DNA from: Escherichia ruysiae
Lineage (GTDB): Bacteria > Pseudomonadota > Gammaproteobacteria > Enterobacterales > Enterobacteriaceae
Reading direction: 5' to 3' (one strand)
Assembly (NCBI RefSeq): GCF_902498915.1
Contig: NZ_CABVLQ010000001.1
DNA: 64,000 nucleotides
Every line of letters starts with the position of its first letter. The first letter of the stretch is position 1. The translations under genes and the position numbers were made by a program. Positions 1 through 9,195 of the stretch are shown one piece after another. A model generated the notes under the pieces. The model ran no database searches and was not told where the DNA came from. It was given only the letters and a program-made list of their open reading frames with translations.

Positions 1-53
1 GCCTCGCCCATTTAAGGCGATAATTAGCGCAAACTTGTGTTTCGCAAATCCAA

Positions 54-93
54 CCCTTCCTCGTCGGGCCTAACGACGCGGAAGGGTTTTTTT
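54..93 (+). terminator. Rho-independent terminator upstream of speB
   Basis: Stem CCCTTCC/GGAAGGG (54-60 with 80-86), with an inner CGTCG/CGACG pair, is followed by a run of seven T. It lies before speB and most likely ends the upstream gene, which in E. coli is speA. Confidence 0.85.
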
Positions 94-121
94 ATATCGA
101 CTTTGTAATAGGAGTCCATCC

Positions 122-1042
122 ATGAGCACCTTAGGGCATCAATACGATAACTCACTGGTTTCCAACGCCTTTGGTTTTTTACGCCTGCCGATGAACTTCC
201 AGCCGTATGACAGCGATGCTGACTGGGTGATTACCGGCGTACCGTTCGATATGGCCACTTCTGGTCGTGCGGGTGGTCGTCACGGTCCGGCGGCTATCCG
301 TCAGGTATCAACTAACCTGGCCTGGGAACACAACCGTTTCCCGTGGAATTTCGACATGCGCGAGCGCCTGAACGTCGTGGACTGCGGCGATCTGGTATAT
401 GCCTTCGGCGATGCTCGTGAGATGAGCGAGAAATTGCAGGCGCACGCCGAGAAACTGCTGGCTGCCGGTAAGCGTATGCTCTCCTTCGGTGGTGACCACT
501 TTGTTACGCTGCCGCTGCTGCGCGCCCATGCAAAGCATTTCGGCAAAATGGCGCTGGTGCACTTTGACGCCCACACCGATACCTATGCGAACGGTTGTGA
601 ATTTGACCACGGCACGATGTTCTATACCGCGCCAAAAGAAGGTCTGATTGACCCGAATCATTCCGTGCAGATTGGTATTCGTACCGAGTTTGATAAAGAC
701 AACGGCTTTACCGTGCTGGACGCCTGCCAGGTGAACGATCGCAGCGTGGATGATGTTATCGCCCAGGTGAAACAGATTGTGGGTGATATGCCGGTTTATC
801 TGACTTTTGATATCGACTGTCTTGATCCGGCATTCGCGCCAGGAACCGGTACGCCAGTGATTGGCGGCCTGACCTCCGATCGCGCCATTAAACTGGTACG
901 CGGCCTGAAAGATCTCAACATTGTTGGGATGGACGTTGTGGAAGTGGCTCCGGCATACGATCAGTCGGAAATCACCGCTCTGGCAGCAGCGACGCTGGCG
1001 CTGGAGATGCTGTATATTCAGGCGGCGAAAAAGGGCGAGTAA
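122..1042 (+). CDS. speB: Agmatinase SpeB
   Basis: Agmatine ureohydrolase: it converts agmatine to putrescine and urea in the cytoplasm, the second step of the arginine-decarboxylase route to polyamines. The 306-residue product has the usual family length. The ureohydrolase metal ligands are visible: GGDH with His126, the DAHTD block with Asp149, His151 and Asp153, and the FDIDCLDP block near residue 230. An AGGAG ribosome site sits about 7 bases before the ATG. A terminator separates it from the gene upstream (speA in E. coli), so it probably has its own promoter. The match to E. coli SpeB is essentially complete. Confidence 0.98.
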   Translation: MSTLGHQYDNSLVSNAFGFLRLPMNFQPYDSDADWVITGVPFDMATSGRAGGRHGPAAIRQVSTNLAWEHNRFPWNFDMRERLNVVDCGDLVYAFGDAREMSEKLQAHAEKLLAAGKRMLSFGGDHFVTLPLLRAHAKHFGKMALVHFDAHTDTYANGCEFDHGTMFYTAPKEGLIDPNHSVQIGIRTEFDKDNGFTVLDACQVNDRSVDDVIAQVKQIVGDMPVYLTFDIDCLDPAFAPGTGTPVIGGLTSDRAIKLVRGLKDLNIVGMDVVEVAPAYDQSEITALAAATLALEMLYIQAAKKGE

Positions 1043-1044
1043 GC

Positions 1045-1243
1045 GCCGGATAAGATGCGCACGGTGTAACAAATGTGCCATTAATGTCGGATGCGGCGTA
1101 AACGCCTTATCCGACCTACGTTCGGCACCCGTAGGCCGGATAAGATGCGTCAGCATCGCATCCGGCAATGCGCGCGGGGTGACAAATGTGCCATTCGTGT
1201 CAGATGCGGCGTGAACGCCTTATCTGACCTACGTTCGGTACTA
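1045..1243. repeat. BIME: cluster of REP units between speB and loiP
   Basis: About four REP palindromes lie in alternating orientation, with cores such as GATGCGGCGTAAACGCCTTATCCG and its variants, between the convergent genes speB and loiP. The segment ACAAATGTGCCATT recurs twice between units (near 1069 and 1183), so part of the array is a tandem duplication. Such arrays are typical 3' stabilisers and DNA gyrase or Pol I binding sites. Confidence 0.9.
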
Positions 1244-1250
1244 CCGGACC

Positions 1251-2009
1251 TTACTTAATCCCATCCGCGCTCATACGATCGCGAATATGCTGGGCGCGTT
1301 CGGCGGATGCCGGATGGTCGTCAAACATTGAGCTTTGGCGACCTTCTTCCAGTTTCGCCAGTTTTTCAAAGCTGGTGGCGAGACCTGCCGGGCTGATGCC
1401 GCGTTGGCGCAACAAATCGTAGGAATAATCATCCGCTTCCGCTTCCTGGCGTTGAGAGAATTGCGAATTGACTAGCTTTTCGCCCAGGTCACCAAGTTGT
1501 GATTGCGATAAACTGCCGACAATCCCGCCCGCAGAGGCCGCAGCTACTCGCACGGCGTTTGTACCAAGTGCCACCTGCATCCCTTTCTTCACATGGCCTA
1601 ACGCCACGTGCCCCATTTCGTGACCGATCACCGCTTCAACTTCGTTATCCGTCATCATATCCATTAACCCGCTATAGACGCGGATACAGCCGTTGGCCAT
1701 TGCAAAGGCGTTTACATCTTTCGCCATATACACTTTGTAATTCACCGGCTGACCGTTGATATTGTTGCCTAGCGCGTTGGCTATGGTGGTCAGACGCTTA
1801 GCATATTCACTATTGGCTGGCGCAATCGTCGCCTTGCTGTCCATCTCCTGACATGCCTGATCGCTCAGGGCTTTCACCTGGGCGTCACTCAAACTGTAAG
1901 CCTGAAAAGCTTCCGCTCCTGATGAGAGCAGTCCACTGGAGTCCATATTCTGGCAACCGGTCAGTACCGTTGCCACGCTCATTGCTACCAATAAGGCGCG
2001 AATTTTCAT
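1251..2009 (-). CDS. loiP: Outer-membrane metalloprotease LoiP (YggG)
   Basis: M48-family zinc metalloprotease lipoprotein, known in E. coli as a low-ionic-strength-induced protease that cleaves between aromatic residues and associates with the outer membrane. The 252-residue product starts with a lipoprotein signal peptide whose lipobox (LTGC) puts the lipidated Cys at residue 19. The catalytic HEMGH motif is at 130-134 and a downstream EAEAD motif supplies the third zinc ligand. I chose the start at 2009 because it gives an intact signal peptide; the open frame extends further upstream without one. It is convergent with speB and divergent from tktA. Confidence 0.96.
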   Translation of the reverse strand: MKIRALLVAMSVATVLTGCQNMDSSGLLSSGAEAFQAYSLSDAQVKALSDQACQEMDSKATIAPANSEYAKRLTTIANALGNNINGQPVNYKVYMAKDVNAFAMANGCIRVYSGLMDMMTDNEVEAVIGHEMGHVALGHVKKGMQVALGTNAVRVAAASAGGIVGSLSQSQLGDLGEKLVNSQFSQRQEAEADDYSYDLLRQRGISPAGLATSFEKLAKLEEGRQSSMFDDHPASAERAQHIRDRMSADGIK

Positions 2010-2286
2010 GTTTTCTCTTCCGCACAAGGTCAGGATTATTCTAAAAATGCGCCGTTTGCAGGTGAATCGACGCTCAGTCTCAGTATAAGGAAAAGCGCAG
2101 CGGACGGGCGAGCAGATTGCGCAACATGCGAGCATGATCCAGAGATTTCTGAAGCGGCAAAAGGATGTTCCATGTACATGACGCGCGGCTTGCGGTAAAT
2201 TGTTGGCAAATTTTCCGGCGTAGCCCAAAACGCGCTGTCGTCAAGTCGTTAAGGGCGTGCCCTTCATCATCCGATCTGGAGTCAAA

Positions 2287-4278
2287 ATGTCCTCACGTAA
2301 AGAGCTTGCCAATGCTATTCGTGCGCTGAGCATGGACGCAGTACAGAAAGCCAAATCCGGTCACCCGGGCGCCCCGATGGGTATGGCTGACATTGCCGAA
2401 GTCCTGTGGCGTGATTTCCTGAAACACAACCCGCAGAATCCGTCCTGGGCTGACCGTGACCGCTTTGTGCTGTCCAACGGCCACGGCTCCATGCTGATTT
2501 ACAGCCTGCTGCACCTCACTGGTTACGATCTGCCGATGGAAGAACTGAAAAACTTCCGTCAGCTGCACTCCAAAACTCCGGGCCACCCGGAAGTGGGCTA
2601 CACCGCAGGTGTAGAAACCACCACTGGTCCGCTGGGGCAGGGTATTGCGAACGCAGTCGGTATGGCGATTGCAGAAAAAACGCTGGCGGCGCAGTTTAAC
2701 CGTCCGGGTCACGACATTGTCGACCACTACACCTACGCCTTCATGGGCGATGGCTGCATGATGGAAGGCATTTCCCACGAAGTTTGCTCTCTGGCGGGCA
2801 CGCTGAAGCTGGGCAAACTGATTGCGTTCTACGATGACAACGGGATTTCTATCGATGGTCACGTTGAAGGTTGGTTCACCGACGATACCGCAATGCGTTT
2901 CGAAGCCTACGGCTGGCACGTTATTCGTGATATCGACGGTCATGACGCGGCATCTATCAAACGCGCAGTAGAAGAAGCGCGTGCAGTGACTGACAAACCG
3001 TCCCTGCTGATGTGCAAAACTATCATCGGTTTCGGTTCGCCGAACAAAGCCGGTACGCACGACTCCCACGGTGCGCCGCTGGGTGACGCTGAAATTGCCC
3101 TGACCCGCGAGCAACTGGGCTGGAAATATGCACCGTTCGAAATCCCGTCTGAAATCTATGCTCAGTGGGATGCGAAAGAAGCAGGCCAGGCGAAAGAATC
3201 CGCATGGAACGAGAAATTCGCTGCTTATGCGAAAGCTTATCCGCAGGAAGCCGCTGAATTTACCCGTCGTATGAAAGGCGAAATGCCGTCTGACTTCGAC
3301 GCGAAAGCGAAAGAGTTTATCGCGAAGTTGCAGGCTAATCCGGCGAAAATCGCCAGCCGTAAAGCGTCTCAGAATGCCATCGAAGCGTTCGGTCCGCTGT
3401 TGCCGGAATTCCTCGGCGGCTCCGCTGACCTGGCTCCGTCTAACCTGACCCTGTGGTCTGGTTCTAAAGCAATCAACGAAGATGCTGCCGGTAACTACAT
3501 CCACTACGGTGTTCGCGAGTTCGGTATGACCGCGATTGCTAACGGTATCTCCCTGCATGGCGGCTTCCTGCCGTACACCTCCACCTTCCTGATGTTCGTA
3601 GAATACGCACGTAATGCGGTACGTATGGCTGCGCTGATGAAACAGCGTCAGGTGATGGTTTACACCCACGACTCCATCGGTCTGGGCGAAGATGGCCCAA
3701 CTCACCAGCCGGTTGAGCAGGTTGCTTCTCTGCGCGTGACCCCGAACATGTCTACATGGCGTCCGTGTGACCAGGTTGAATCCGCTGTAGCGTGGAAATA
3801 CGGCGTTGAGCGTCAGGACGGCCCGACCGCCCTGATCCTCTCCCGTCAGAACCTGGCGCAGCAGGAACGTACTGAAGAGCAGCTGGCAAACATCGCGCGC
3901 GGTGGTTATGTGCTGAAAGACTGTGCCGGTCAGCCGGAACTGATCTTTATTGCTACTGGTTCTGAAGTTGAGCTGGCTGTTGCCGCTTACGAAAAACTGA
4001 CTGCCGAAGGCGTGAAAGCGCGCGTGGTTTCCATGCCGTCTACCGACGCATTCGACAAGCAGGACGCTGCTTACCGTGAGTCTGTACTGCCGAAAGCGGT
4101 TACTGCACGCGTTGCAGTAGAAGCGGGTATTGCTGACTACTGGTACAAGTATGTTGGTCTGAACGGTGCTATCGTCGGCATGACCACCTTCGGTGAATCT
4201 GCACCGGCAGAGCAACTGTTTGAAGAGTTCGGCTTCACCGTTGAAAACGTGGTAGCGAAAGCAAAAGAACTGCTGTAA
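2287..4278 (+). CDS. tktA: Transketolase 1 (TktA)
   Basis: Thiamine-diphosphate enzyme of the non-oxidative pentose phosphate pathway. It moves two-carbon ketol units from xylulose-5-phosphate to ribose-5-phosphate or erythrose-4-phosphate. The product is 663 residues, as in E. coli TktA, when started at the ATG at 2287, preceded by GGAG. The substrate and cofactor histidines (His26, His66, His100) and the GDG metal-diphosphate motif (154-156) are present, followed by the pyrimidine-binding and C-terminal domains. Codon use is strongly optimised, as expected for an abundant enzyme. A BIME and a strong terminator follow it. Confidence 0.98.
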   Translation: MSSRKELANAIRALSMDAVQKAKSGHPGAPMGMADIAEVLWRDFLKHNPQNPSWADRDRFVLSNGHGSMLIYSLLHLTGYDLPMEELKNFRQLHSKTPGHPEVGYTAGVETTTGPLGQGIANAVGMAIAEKTLAAQFNRPGHDIVDHYTYAFMGDGCMMEGISHEVCSLAGTLKLGKLIAFYDDNGISIDGHVEGWFTDDTAMRFEAYGWHVIRDIDGHDAASIKRAVEEARAVTDKPSLLMCKTIIGFGSPNKAGTHDSHGAPLGDAEIALTREQLGWKYAPFEIPSEIYAQWDAKEAGQAKESAWNEKFAAYAKAYPQEAAEFTRRMKGEMPSDFDAKAKEFIAKLQANPAKIASRKASQNAIEAFGPLLPEFLGGSADLAPSNLTLWSGSKAINEDAAGNYIHYGVREFGMTAIANGISLHGGFLPYTSTFLMFVEYARNAVRMAALMKQRQVMVYTHDSIGLGEDGPTHQPVEQVASLRVTPNMSTWRPCDQVESAVAWKYGVERQDGPTALILSRQNLAQQERTEEQLANIARGGYVLKDCAGQPELIFIATGSEVELAVAAYEKLTAEGVKARVVSMPSTDAFDKQDAAYRESVLPKAVTARVAVEAGIADYWYKYVGLNGAIVGMTTFGESAPAEQLFEEFGFTVENVVAKAKELL

Positions 4279-4350
4279 TCGGTAAGATGCTTTGTGAGAA
4301 GGGTCGCGAAAGCAGCCCTTCATATTGTTGGCAAAGTGCGTGTTGTTCAT

Positions 4351-4449
4351 ACCGGATGCGGCGTGAACGCCTTATTCGGCCTACAAAATCATGCAAATTC
4401 AATAAATTGCAGGGACTGTGTAGGCCTGATAAGCGTAGCGCATCAGGCA
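4351..4449. repeat. BIME-1 (RIP/RIB type) after tktA
   Basis: Two inverted REP units (ACCGGATGCGGCGTGAACG at 4351, and GGCCTGATAAGCGTAGCGC ending near 4440) flank an AT-rich linker. Read on the minus strand, the linker contains CAATTTATTGAAT, close to the IHF consensus. The same unit with its linker recurs near 41281 (inverted) and 63183. Confidence 0.9.
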
Positions 4450-4472
4450 GTTTAGCCTTTGCCATCAGTCTC

Positions 4473-4497
4473 AAGAGCCGCAAACGCGGCTCTTTTT
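4473..4497 (+). terminator. tktA terminator
   Basis: Perfect stem AAGAGCCGC/GCGGCTCTT with loop AAAC, followed by T residues. It also lies at the 3' end of the minus-strand gene relic that begins here, so it may once have served both genes. Confidence 0.85.
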
Positions 4498-4706
4498 ACT
4501 TGGTCGAGATAAACGGAACGGTACTGCCGGGGTTCATGGTATCGGGTAATTTGCCATCCCAACGCTCAGCAGTGGTAAGGGCACAAGACCGGGATTGTCC
4601 CGCAGAGCTTCACCCCGCAGGCGAATAGTTTCGGCTTCAGCCGCACTTCTTACGCAATAGTCTCCGCTTTCATTCGATCTTCAATCGACTTCTCATAAGC
4701 GTCAGA
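4496..4706 (-). pseudogene. Relic of the C-terminus of an SPFH/prohibitin-like protein gene
   Basis: No intact frame exists, but reading the minus strand across two one-base losses gives a continuous C-terminus of a band-7/SPFH protein. First comes DAYEKSIEDRMKAETIA (about 4706-4653), then after a frame change RSAAEAETIRLRGEALRDNP (4650-4593), then after another AERWDGKLPDTMNPGSTVPF and ISTK-stop (about 4570-4496). The heptad-like EAE region and the RWDGKLP...PFIS tail are typical of prohibitin-family C-termini. The sequence decays beyond recognition upstream of about 4706. The family assignment is from memory of the motifs, not a search. Confidence 0.7.
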
Positions 4707-4831
4707 AATTGAGCAAAGCAAGGAATATGCCCCCCTGATGTGAGAATAACAGTCAACCTCGAACAATTAAGAATCTATAAAGAAGGGGCTGTAAGATTTA
4801 ATTTTATCTGTTTTCGGACTTTCAAGCTATA

Positions 4832-4853
4832 AATGGTGAACATGATCACAAAC
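4832..4853. promoter_or_regulatory. Predicted CRP-cAMP site upstream of cmtB
   Basis: GGTGA-N6-TCACA matches 9 of 10 consensus positions of a CRP site (TGTGA-N6-TCACA), with A/T-rich edges. It lies about 207 bases before the cmtB start, so a long leader or a second promoter is implied. The rest of 4707-5059 is AT-rich non-coding sequence in which I see no further gene. Confidence 0.65.
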
Positions 4854-5059
4854 ACAACAATCATAAATTTGTCTTATTTGCAATCCAACTCACAAACAGA
4901 AAGTTGACTTTATAATTGTTAATCGCAACTTATTGTTATTTATGGTTTGTTTACTTTTCCTCTTCTGGTGGTTCGCCTTTTTAGCCCAATTGCTTTCAAT
5001 TTTTTGCGCGCGTATTTTATTTTCACCGACAGTCGGTACTCTAAAAATAGGGATAATTT

Positions 5060-5503
5060 ATGCGGCTTATTGATTATTTTCCAGAATCATCAATCTCAGT
5101 GATACATGCAGCTAAAGACTGGCAGGAGGCTATTGATTTTTCGATGGCATCATTATTAACAAAAAATTATATCAACGAGAATTACATTCAGGCTATTAAA
5201 GATTCCACCATTAACAACGGATCTTATTATATTCTCGCAGCAGGCGTAGCAATGCCTCATGCGCGACCAGAATGTGGGGCGCTCAAAACCGGAATGTCTT
5301 TGACGTTACTTAAACAAGGTGTTTATTTCCCTGGGAATGACGAACCGATTAAATTACTCATCGGGCTTTCTGCTGCCGATGCCGATTCGCACATTGGCGC
5401 TATTCAGGCGTTAAGTGAATTACTGTGCGAAGAAGAAATACTTGAACAACTCTTAACAGCATCATCAGAAAAACAATTAGCGGACATTATCAGCCGCGAA
5501 TAA
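5060..5503 (+). CDS. cmtB: PTS EIIA component CmtB (mannitol/fructose type)
   Basis: Soluble phosphocarrier subunit of the cryptic mannitol-type phosphotransferase system. It takes phosphate from HPr and passes it to the EIIB domain of CmtA. The 147-residue product is a single PTS EIIA type-2 domain with the phosphorylated histidine in MPHARP (His67). A GGGATAA ribosome site lies just upstream. It is the first gene of a six-gene cluster, 27 bases before cmtA, and sits behind a predicted CRP site, which fits catabolite control. The true substrate is not settled from sequence. Confidence 0.95.
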   Translation: MRLIDYFPESSISVIHAAKDWQEAIDFSMASLLTKNYINENYIQAIKDSTINNGSYYILAAGVAMPHARPECGALKTGMSLTLLKQGVYFPGNDEPIKLLIGLSAADADSHIGAIQALSELLCEEEILEQLLTASSEKQLADIISRE

Positions 5504-5530
5504 TAACTCTCTCCTCTACAGGATAATATT

Positions 5531-6919
5531 ATGGAAAACAAGTCTGCTCGTGCAAAGGTTCAGGCTTTTGGGGGCTTTTTGACCGCTATGGTCATTCCCA
5601 ATATCGGTGCTTTTATTGCCTGGGGTTTTATTACTGCATTATTTATTCCTACCGGCTGGCTGCCTAACGAACATTTCGCCAAAATTGTCGGCCCAATGAT
5701 TACCTATTTATTACCGGTGATGATTGGTTCTACCGGTGGTCACCTGGTCGGCGGTAAACGCGGTGCGGTGATGGGGGGAATAGGGACGATTGGCGTAATT
5801 GTGGGTGCTGAAATCCCCATGTTCCTGGGTTCGATGATTATGGGACCGCTTGGCGGCCTGATGATTAAATATATCGATAAGGCACTGGAAAAACGCATCC
5901 CCGCTGGTTTTGAGATGGTTATCAATAACTTCTCATTAGGTATCGCCGGGATGGCTCTCTGCCTGCTAGGTTTTGAAGTTATCGGTCCAGCGGTGTTAAT
6001 TGCCAATACTTTCGTCAAAGAGTGTATTGAGGCGCTGGTTCATGCGGGATATCTGCCTCTGCTGTCTGTTATCAATGAACCCGCGAAAGTGCTTTTCCTC
6101 AATAACGCGATAGATCAGGGCGTCTATTACCCGTTGGGGATGCAACAGGCTTCGGTTAACGGCAAATCCATCTTCTTTATGGTGGCGTCGAATCCGGGGC
6201 CAGGGTTGGGGTTGCTGCTGGCGTTTACCTTGTTTGGTAAAGGGATGAGTAAACGTTCTGCGCCCGGGGCGATGATTATTCACTTTCTTGGCGGCATCCA
6301 CGAACTGTATTTCCCGTATGTGTTGATGAAGCCGCTGACCATTATCGCCATGATTGCGGGCGGTATGTCTGGCACCTGGATGTTTAATTTGCTGGACGGT
6401 GGTCTGGTGGCAGGCCCAAGTCCGGGGTCTATCTTTGCCTACCTGGCACTGACGCCGAAAGGTTCGTTCCTGGCGACAATCGCCGGTGTTACACTCGGTA
6501 CTCTGGTGTCCTTTGCCATCACTTCCCTGATACTGAAGATGGAAAAAACGGTGGAAACGGAGAGCGAAGATGAGTTTGCTCAGTCAGCCAATGCGGTTAA
6601 AGCGATGAAACAAGAAGGTGCATTCTCGTTAAGCCGGGTTAAGCGTATTGCCTTTGTTTGCGATGCGGGGATGGGCTCCAGCGCGATGGGCGCAACCACC
6701 TTCCGTAAGCGCCTGGAAAAAGCGGGGCTGGCAATAGAAGTAAAACATTACGCGATAGAAAACGTGCCTGCGGATGCCGATATTGTGGTCACACACGCCA
6801 GTCTGGAAGGGCGCGTGAAACGTGTGACGGACAAACCACTGATATTGATTAATAACTACATTGGTGATCCAAAACTCGACACCTTATTTAATCAATTAAC
6901 CGCCGAACATAAACACTGA
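5531..6919 (+). CDS. cmtA: PTS EIICB component CmtA (mannitol type)
   Basis: Membrane permease and phosphotransferase subunit of the mannitol-family PTS, which imports and phosphorylates a hexitol-like substrate. The 462-residue product has an EIIC membrane domain (about 1-340, many hydrophobic segments) with the family motif GGIHE (254-258) and NEP (182-184). An EIIB domain follows, with the phosphorylated cysteine in CDAGMGSS (Cys377). The EIIA domain that MtlA carries at its C-terminus is absent here and is supplied by CmtB. YggP begins 15 bases downstream, consistent with one transcript. Confidence 0.95.
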   Translation: MENKSARAKVQAFGGFLTAMVIPNIGAFIAWGFITALFIPTGWLPNEHFAKIVGPMITYLLPVMIGSTGGHLVGGKRGAVMGGIGTIGVIVGAEIPMFLGSMIMGPLGGLMIKYIDKALEKRIPAGFEMVINNFSLGIAGMALCLLGFEVIGPAVLIANTFVKECIEALVHAGYLPLLSVINEPAKVLFLNNAIDQGVYYPLGMQQASVNGKSIFFMVASNPGPGLGLLLAFTLFGKGMSKRSAPGAMIIHFLGGIHELYFPYVLMKPLTIIAMIAGGMSGTWMFNLLDGGLVAGPSPGSIFAYLALTPKGSFLATIAGVTLGTLVSFAITSLILKMEKTVETESEDEFAQSANAVKAMKQEGAFSLSRVKRIAFVCDAGMGSSAMGATTFRKRLEKAGLAIEVKHYAIENVPADADIVVTHASLEGRVKRVTDKPLILINNYIGDPKLDTLFNQLTAEHKH

Positions 6920-6934
6920 TTACAGAGATAAAAA

Positions 6935-8212
6935 ATGAAAACCAAAGTTGCTGCTATTTATGGCAAGCGGGATGTCCGTCTGCGCGAATTTGAACTGCCA
7001 GAAATTACCGATAATGAACTGTTAGTGAGTGTAATTTCTGACAGCGTCTGTTTATCGACCTGGAAAGCGGCGTTACTCGGTAGTGAACATAAACGCGTAC
7101 CCGACGATTTAGAAAATCATCCGGTCATTACCGGGCATGAATGTGCCGGGGTTATTGTCGAAGTGGGTAAAAATCTCACTGGCAAATATAAAAAAGGCCA
7201 GCGTTTTGTATTGCAACCGGCAATGGGATTACCCAGTGGATATTCAGCCGGATACAGCTACGAATATTTCGGCGGTAATGCCACCTATATGATTATTCCC
7301 GAAATCGCCATTAACCTGGGCTGTGTATTACCTTATCACGGTTCTTATTTTGCAGCGGCGTCGCTCGCGGAGCCGATGTGTTGCATAATTGGCGCTTATC
7401 ATGCCAATTATCACACCACGCAATATGTTTATGAGCACCGCATGGGCGTCAAACCTGGCGGCAATATTGCGCTGCTGGCCTGTGCTGGCCCGATGGGAAT
7501 TGGCGCTATCGATTACGCCATTAACGGCGGCATACAACCGTCGCGGGTAGTGGTGGTCGATATCGACGAAAAACGCCTGGCACAGGTGCAGAAGTTGCTG
7601 CCGGTAGAACTGGCGGCCAGTAAAGGCATTGAGCTGGTGTATGTGAATACCAAAGGGATGAGCGATCCAGTCCAGACGCTGCGGACGCTGACAGGAGATG
7701 CCGGGTTCGATGACGTGTTTGTCTATGCGGCGGTGTCTTCGGTCGTTGAGATGGCTGATGAGTTGCTGGCAGAAGACGGCTGCCTGAACTTCTTTGCCGG
7801 CCCGACGGATAAAAACTTCAAAGTGCCGTTTAACTTCTACAACGTCCATTACAACAGCACGCACGTCGTCGGTACATCCGGCGGTTCAACGGACGACATG
7901 AAAGAGGCGATAGCCCTTAGCGCCACAGGACAGTTACAGCCGTCGTTTATGGTGACCCATATTGGTGGCCTGGATGCGGTGCCAGAAACCGTGCTCAATC
8001 TGCCGGATATCCCTGGCGGTAAAAAACTCATTTATAACGGCGTGACCATGCCGCTCACTGCCATTGCCGATTTTGCCGAAAAAGGCAAAACCGATCCGCT
8101 GTTTAAAGAGCTGGCGCGGTTGGTTGAGGAAACGCACGGCATCTGGAATGAACAGGCCGAGAAATATCTGCTGGCACAATTTGGCGTTGATATTGGGGAG
8201 ACCACGCAATGA
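6935..8212 (+). CDS. yggP: Zinc-type alcohol/polyol dehydrogenase-like YggP
   Basis: Medium-chain dehydrogenase/reductase of unknown substrate. The 425-residue product is longer than the typical 350. A possible catalytic zinc triad Cys39, His68, Glu69 (GHEC) is seen in the N-terminal GroES-like domain, and a Rossmann segment (ACAGPMGIGAID) in the middle. Its place after a hexitol PTS suggests it oxidises the imported polyol phosphate, as sorbitol-6-phosphate or mannitol-1-phosphate dehydrogenases do; that is inference. It overlaps yggF by four bases (ATGA), which indicates translational coupling. Confidence 0.9.
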   Translation: MKTKVAAIYGKRDVRLREFELPEITDNELLVSVISDSVCLSTWKAALLGSEHKRVPDDLENHPVITGHECAGVIVEVGKNLTGKYKKGQRFVLQPAMGLPSGYSAGYSYEYFGGNATYMIIPEIAINLGCVLPYHGSYFAAASLAEPMCCIIGAYHANYHTTQYVYEHRMGVKPGGNIALLACAGPMGIGAIDYAINGGIQPSRVVVVDIDEKRLAQVQKLLPVELAASKGIELVYVNTKGMSDPVQTLRTLTGDAGFDDVFVYAAVSSVVEMADELLAEDGCLNFFAGPTDKNFKVPFNFYNVHYNSTHVVGTSGGSTDDMKEAIALSATGQLQPSFMVTHIGGLDAVPETVLNLPDIPGGKKLIYNGVTMPLTAIADFAEKGKTDPLFKELARLVEETHGIWNEQAEKYLLAQFGVDIGETTQ

Positions 8213-9174
8213 TGTCCCTGGCGTGGCCATTATTTCGCGTTACGGAACAGGCAGCGTTGGCTGCCTGGCCGCAAACCGGATGTGGCGATAAAAACAAAAT
8301 CGACGGCCTGGCGGTCACCGCGATGCGCCAGGCGTTGAACGACGTCGCTTTTCGTGGGCGAGTGGTTATCGGCGAGGGAGAAATTGACCATGCGCCGATG
8401 CTGTGGATTGGCGAAGAGGTGGGCAAAGGCGATGGGCCAGAAGTCGATATCGCGGTTGACCCGATTGAAGGCACGCGGATGGTGGCGATGGGGCAGAGCA
8501 ATGCGCTGGCGGTCATGGCCTTCGCCCCACGAGACAGCTTGCTTCACGCGCCCGATATGTATATGAAAAAACTGGTCGTTAATCGACTGGCTACCGGGGC
8601 AATCGATCTGTCTTTGCCCCTTACTGAAAACTTGCGCAACGTGGCGAAAGCGTTAGGTAAACCACTGGATCGGTTACGTATGGTTACGCTGGATAAACCG
8701 CGTCTGAGTGCCGCGATTGAGGAAGCGACGCAGCTTGGCGTGAAGGTTTTTGCCCTGCCGGATGGCGATGTCGCCGCCAGTGTACTGACCTGCTGGCAGG
8801 ATAATCCTTACGACGTGATGTACACCATCGGCGGCGCGCCGGAAGGCGTTATCTCTGCCTGTGCTGTTAAAGCATTAGGCGGGGATATGCAGGCGGAATT
8901 AATCGATTTTTGCCAGGCCAAAGGTGACTACACCGAAAATCGGCAAATTGCAGAGCAGGAGCGCAAGCGGTGTAAGGAAATGGGAGTTGACGTTAACCGT
9001 GTGTACTCACTCGACGAACTGGTGAGGGGAAAAGACATCCTCTTTAGTGCCACGGGCGTCACGGGTGGAGAGCTGGTGAACGGTATACAACAGACGGCGA
9101 ATGGAGTGCGGACGCAGACATTACTGATCGGCGGCGCGGACCAAACGTGTAATATAATTGATTCCCTGCATTGA
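8209..9174 (+). CDS. yggF: Class II fructose-1,6-bisphosphatase-like YggF
   Basis: GlpX-family phosphatase; E. coli YggF is reported to hydrolyse fructose 1,6-bisphosphate. The 321-residue product carries the family metal-binding segments GEGE (55-58) and DPIEGT (84-89). It starts inside the yggP stop codon. Its presence in a sugar-uptake operon beside a kinase-like gene suggests that it balances the phosphorylation state of the pathway product, though the physiological substrate may be another sugar bisphosphate. Length and motifs are intact, so I see no sign of decay. Confidence 0.93.
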   Translation: MMSLAWPLFRVTEQAALAAWPQTGCGDKNKIDGLAVTAMRQALNDVAFRGRVVIGEGEIDHAPMLWIGEEVGKGDGPEVDIAVDPIEGTRMVAMGQSNALAVMAFAPRDSLLHAPDMYMKKLVVNRLATGAIDLSLPLTENLRNVAKALGKPLDRLRMVTLDKPRLSAAIEEATQLGVKVFALPDGDVAASVLTCWQDNPYDVMYTIGGAPEGVISACAVKALGGDMQAELIDFCQAKGDYTENRQIAEQERKRCKEMGVDVNRVYSLDELVRGKDILFSATGVTGGELVNGIQQTANGVRTQTLLIGGADQTCNIIDSLH

Positions 9175-9195
9175 TGGTGATCTATCGGAAGACGA

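Noticed and set aside
1045..1243. CRISPR array or tandem mobile element between speB and loiP
   Set aside because: The repeats are REP palindromes in alternating orientation with no uniform spacers and no cas genes.
2293..4350. A 685-codon open frame on the minus strand opposite tktA
   Set aside because: It mirrors the codon bias of tktA, has no ribosome site or recognisable domain, and tktA is certain. The same applies to long frames opposite gcvP (39280-40563), fbaA, lysS and prfB.
4287..4628. A 113-codon plus-strand gene after tktA
   Set aside because: It spans a BIME, a terminator and the antisense of the prohibitin-like relic, and has no ribosome site.
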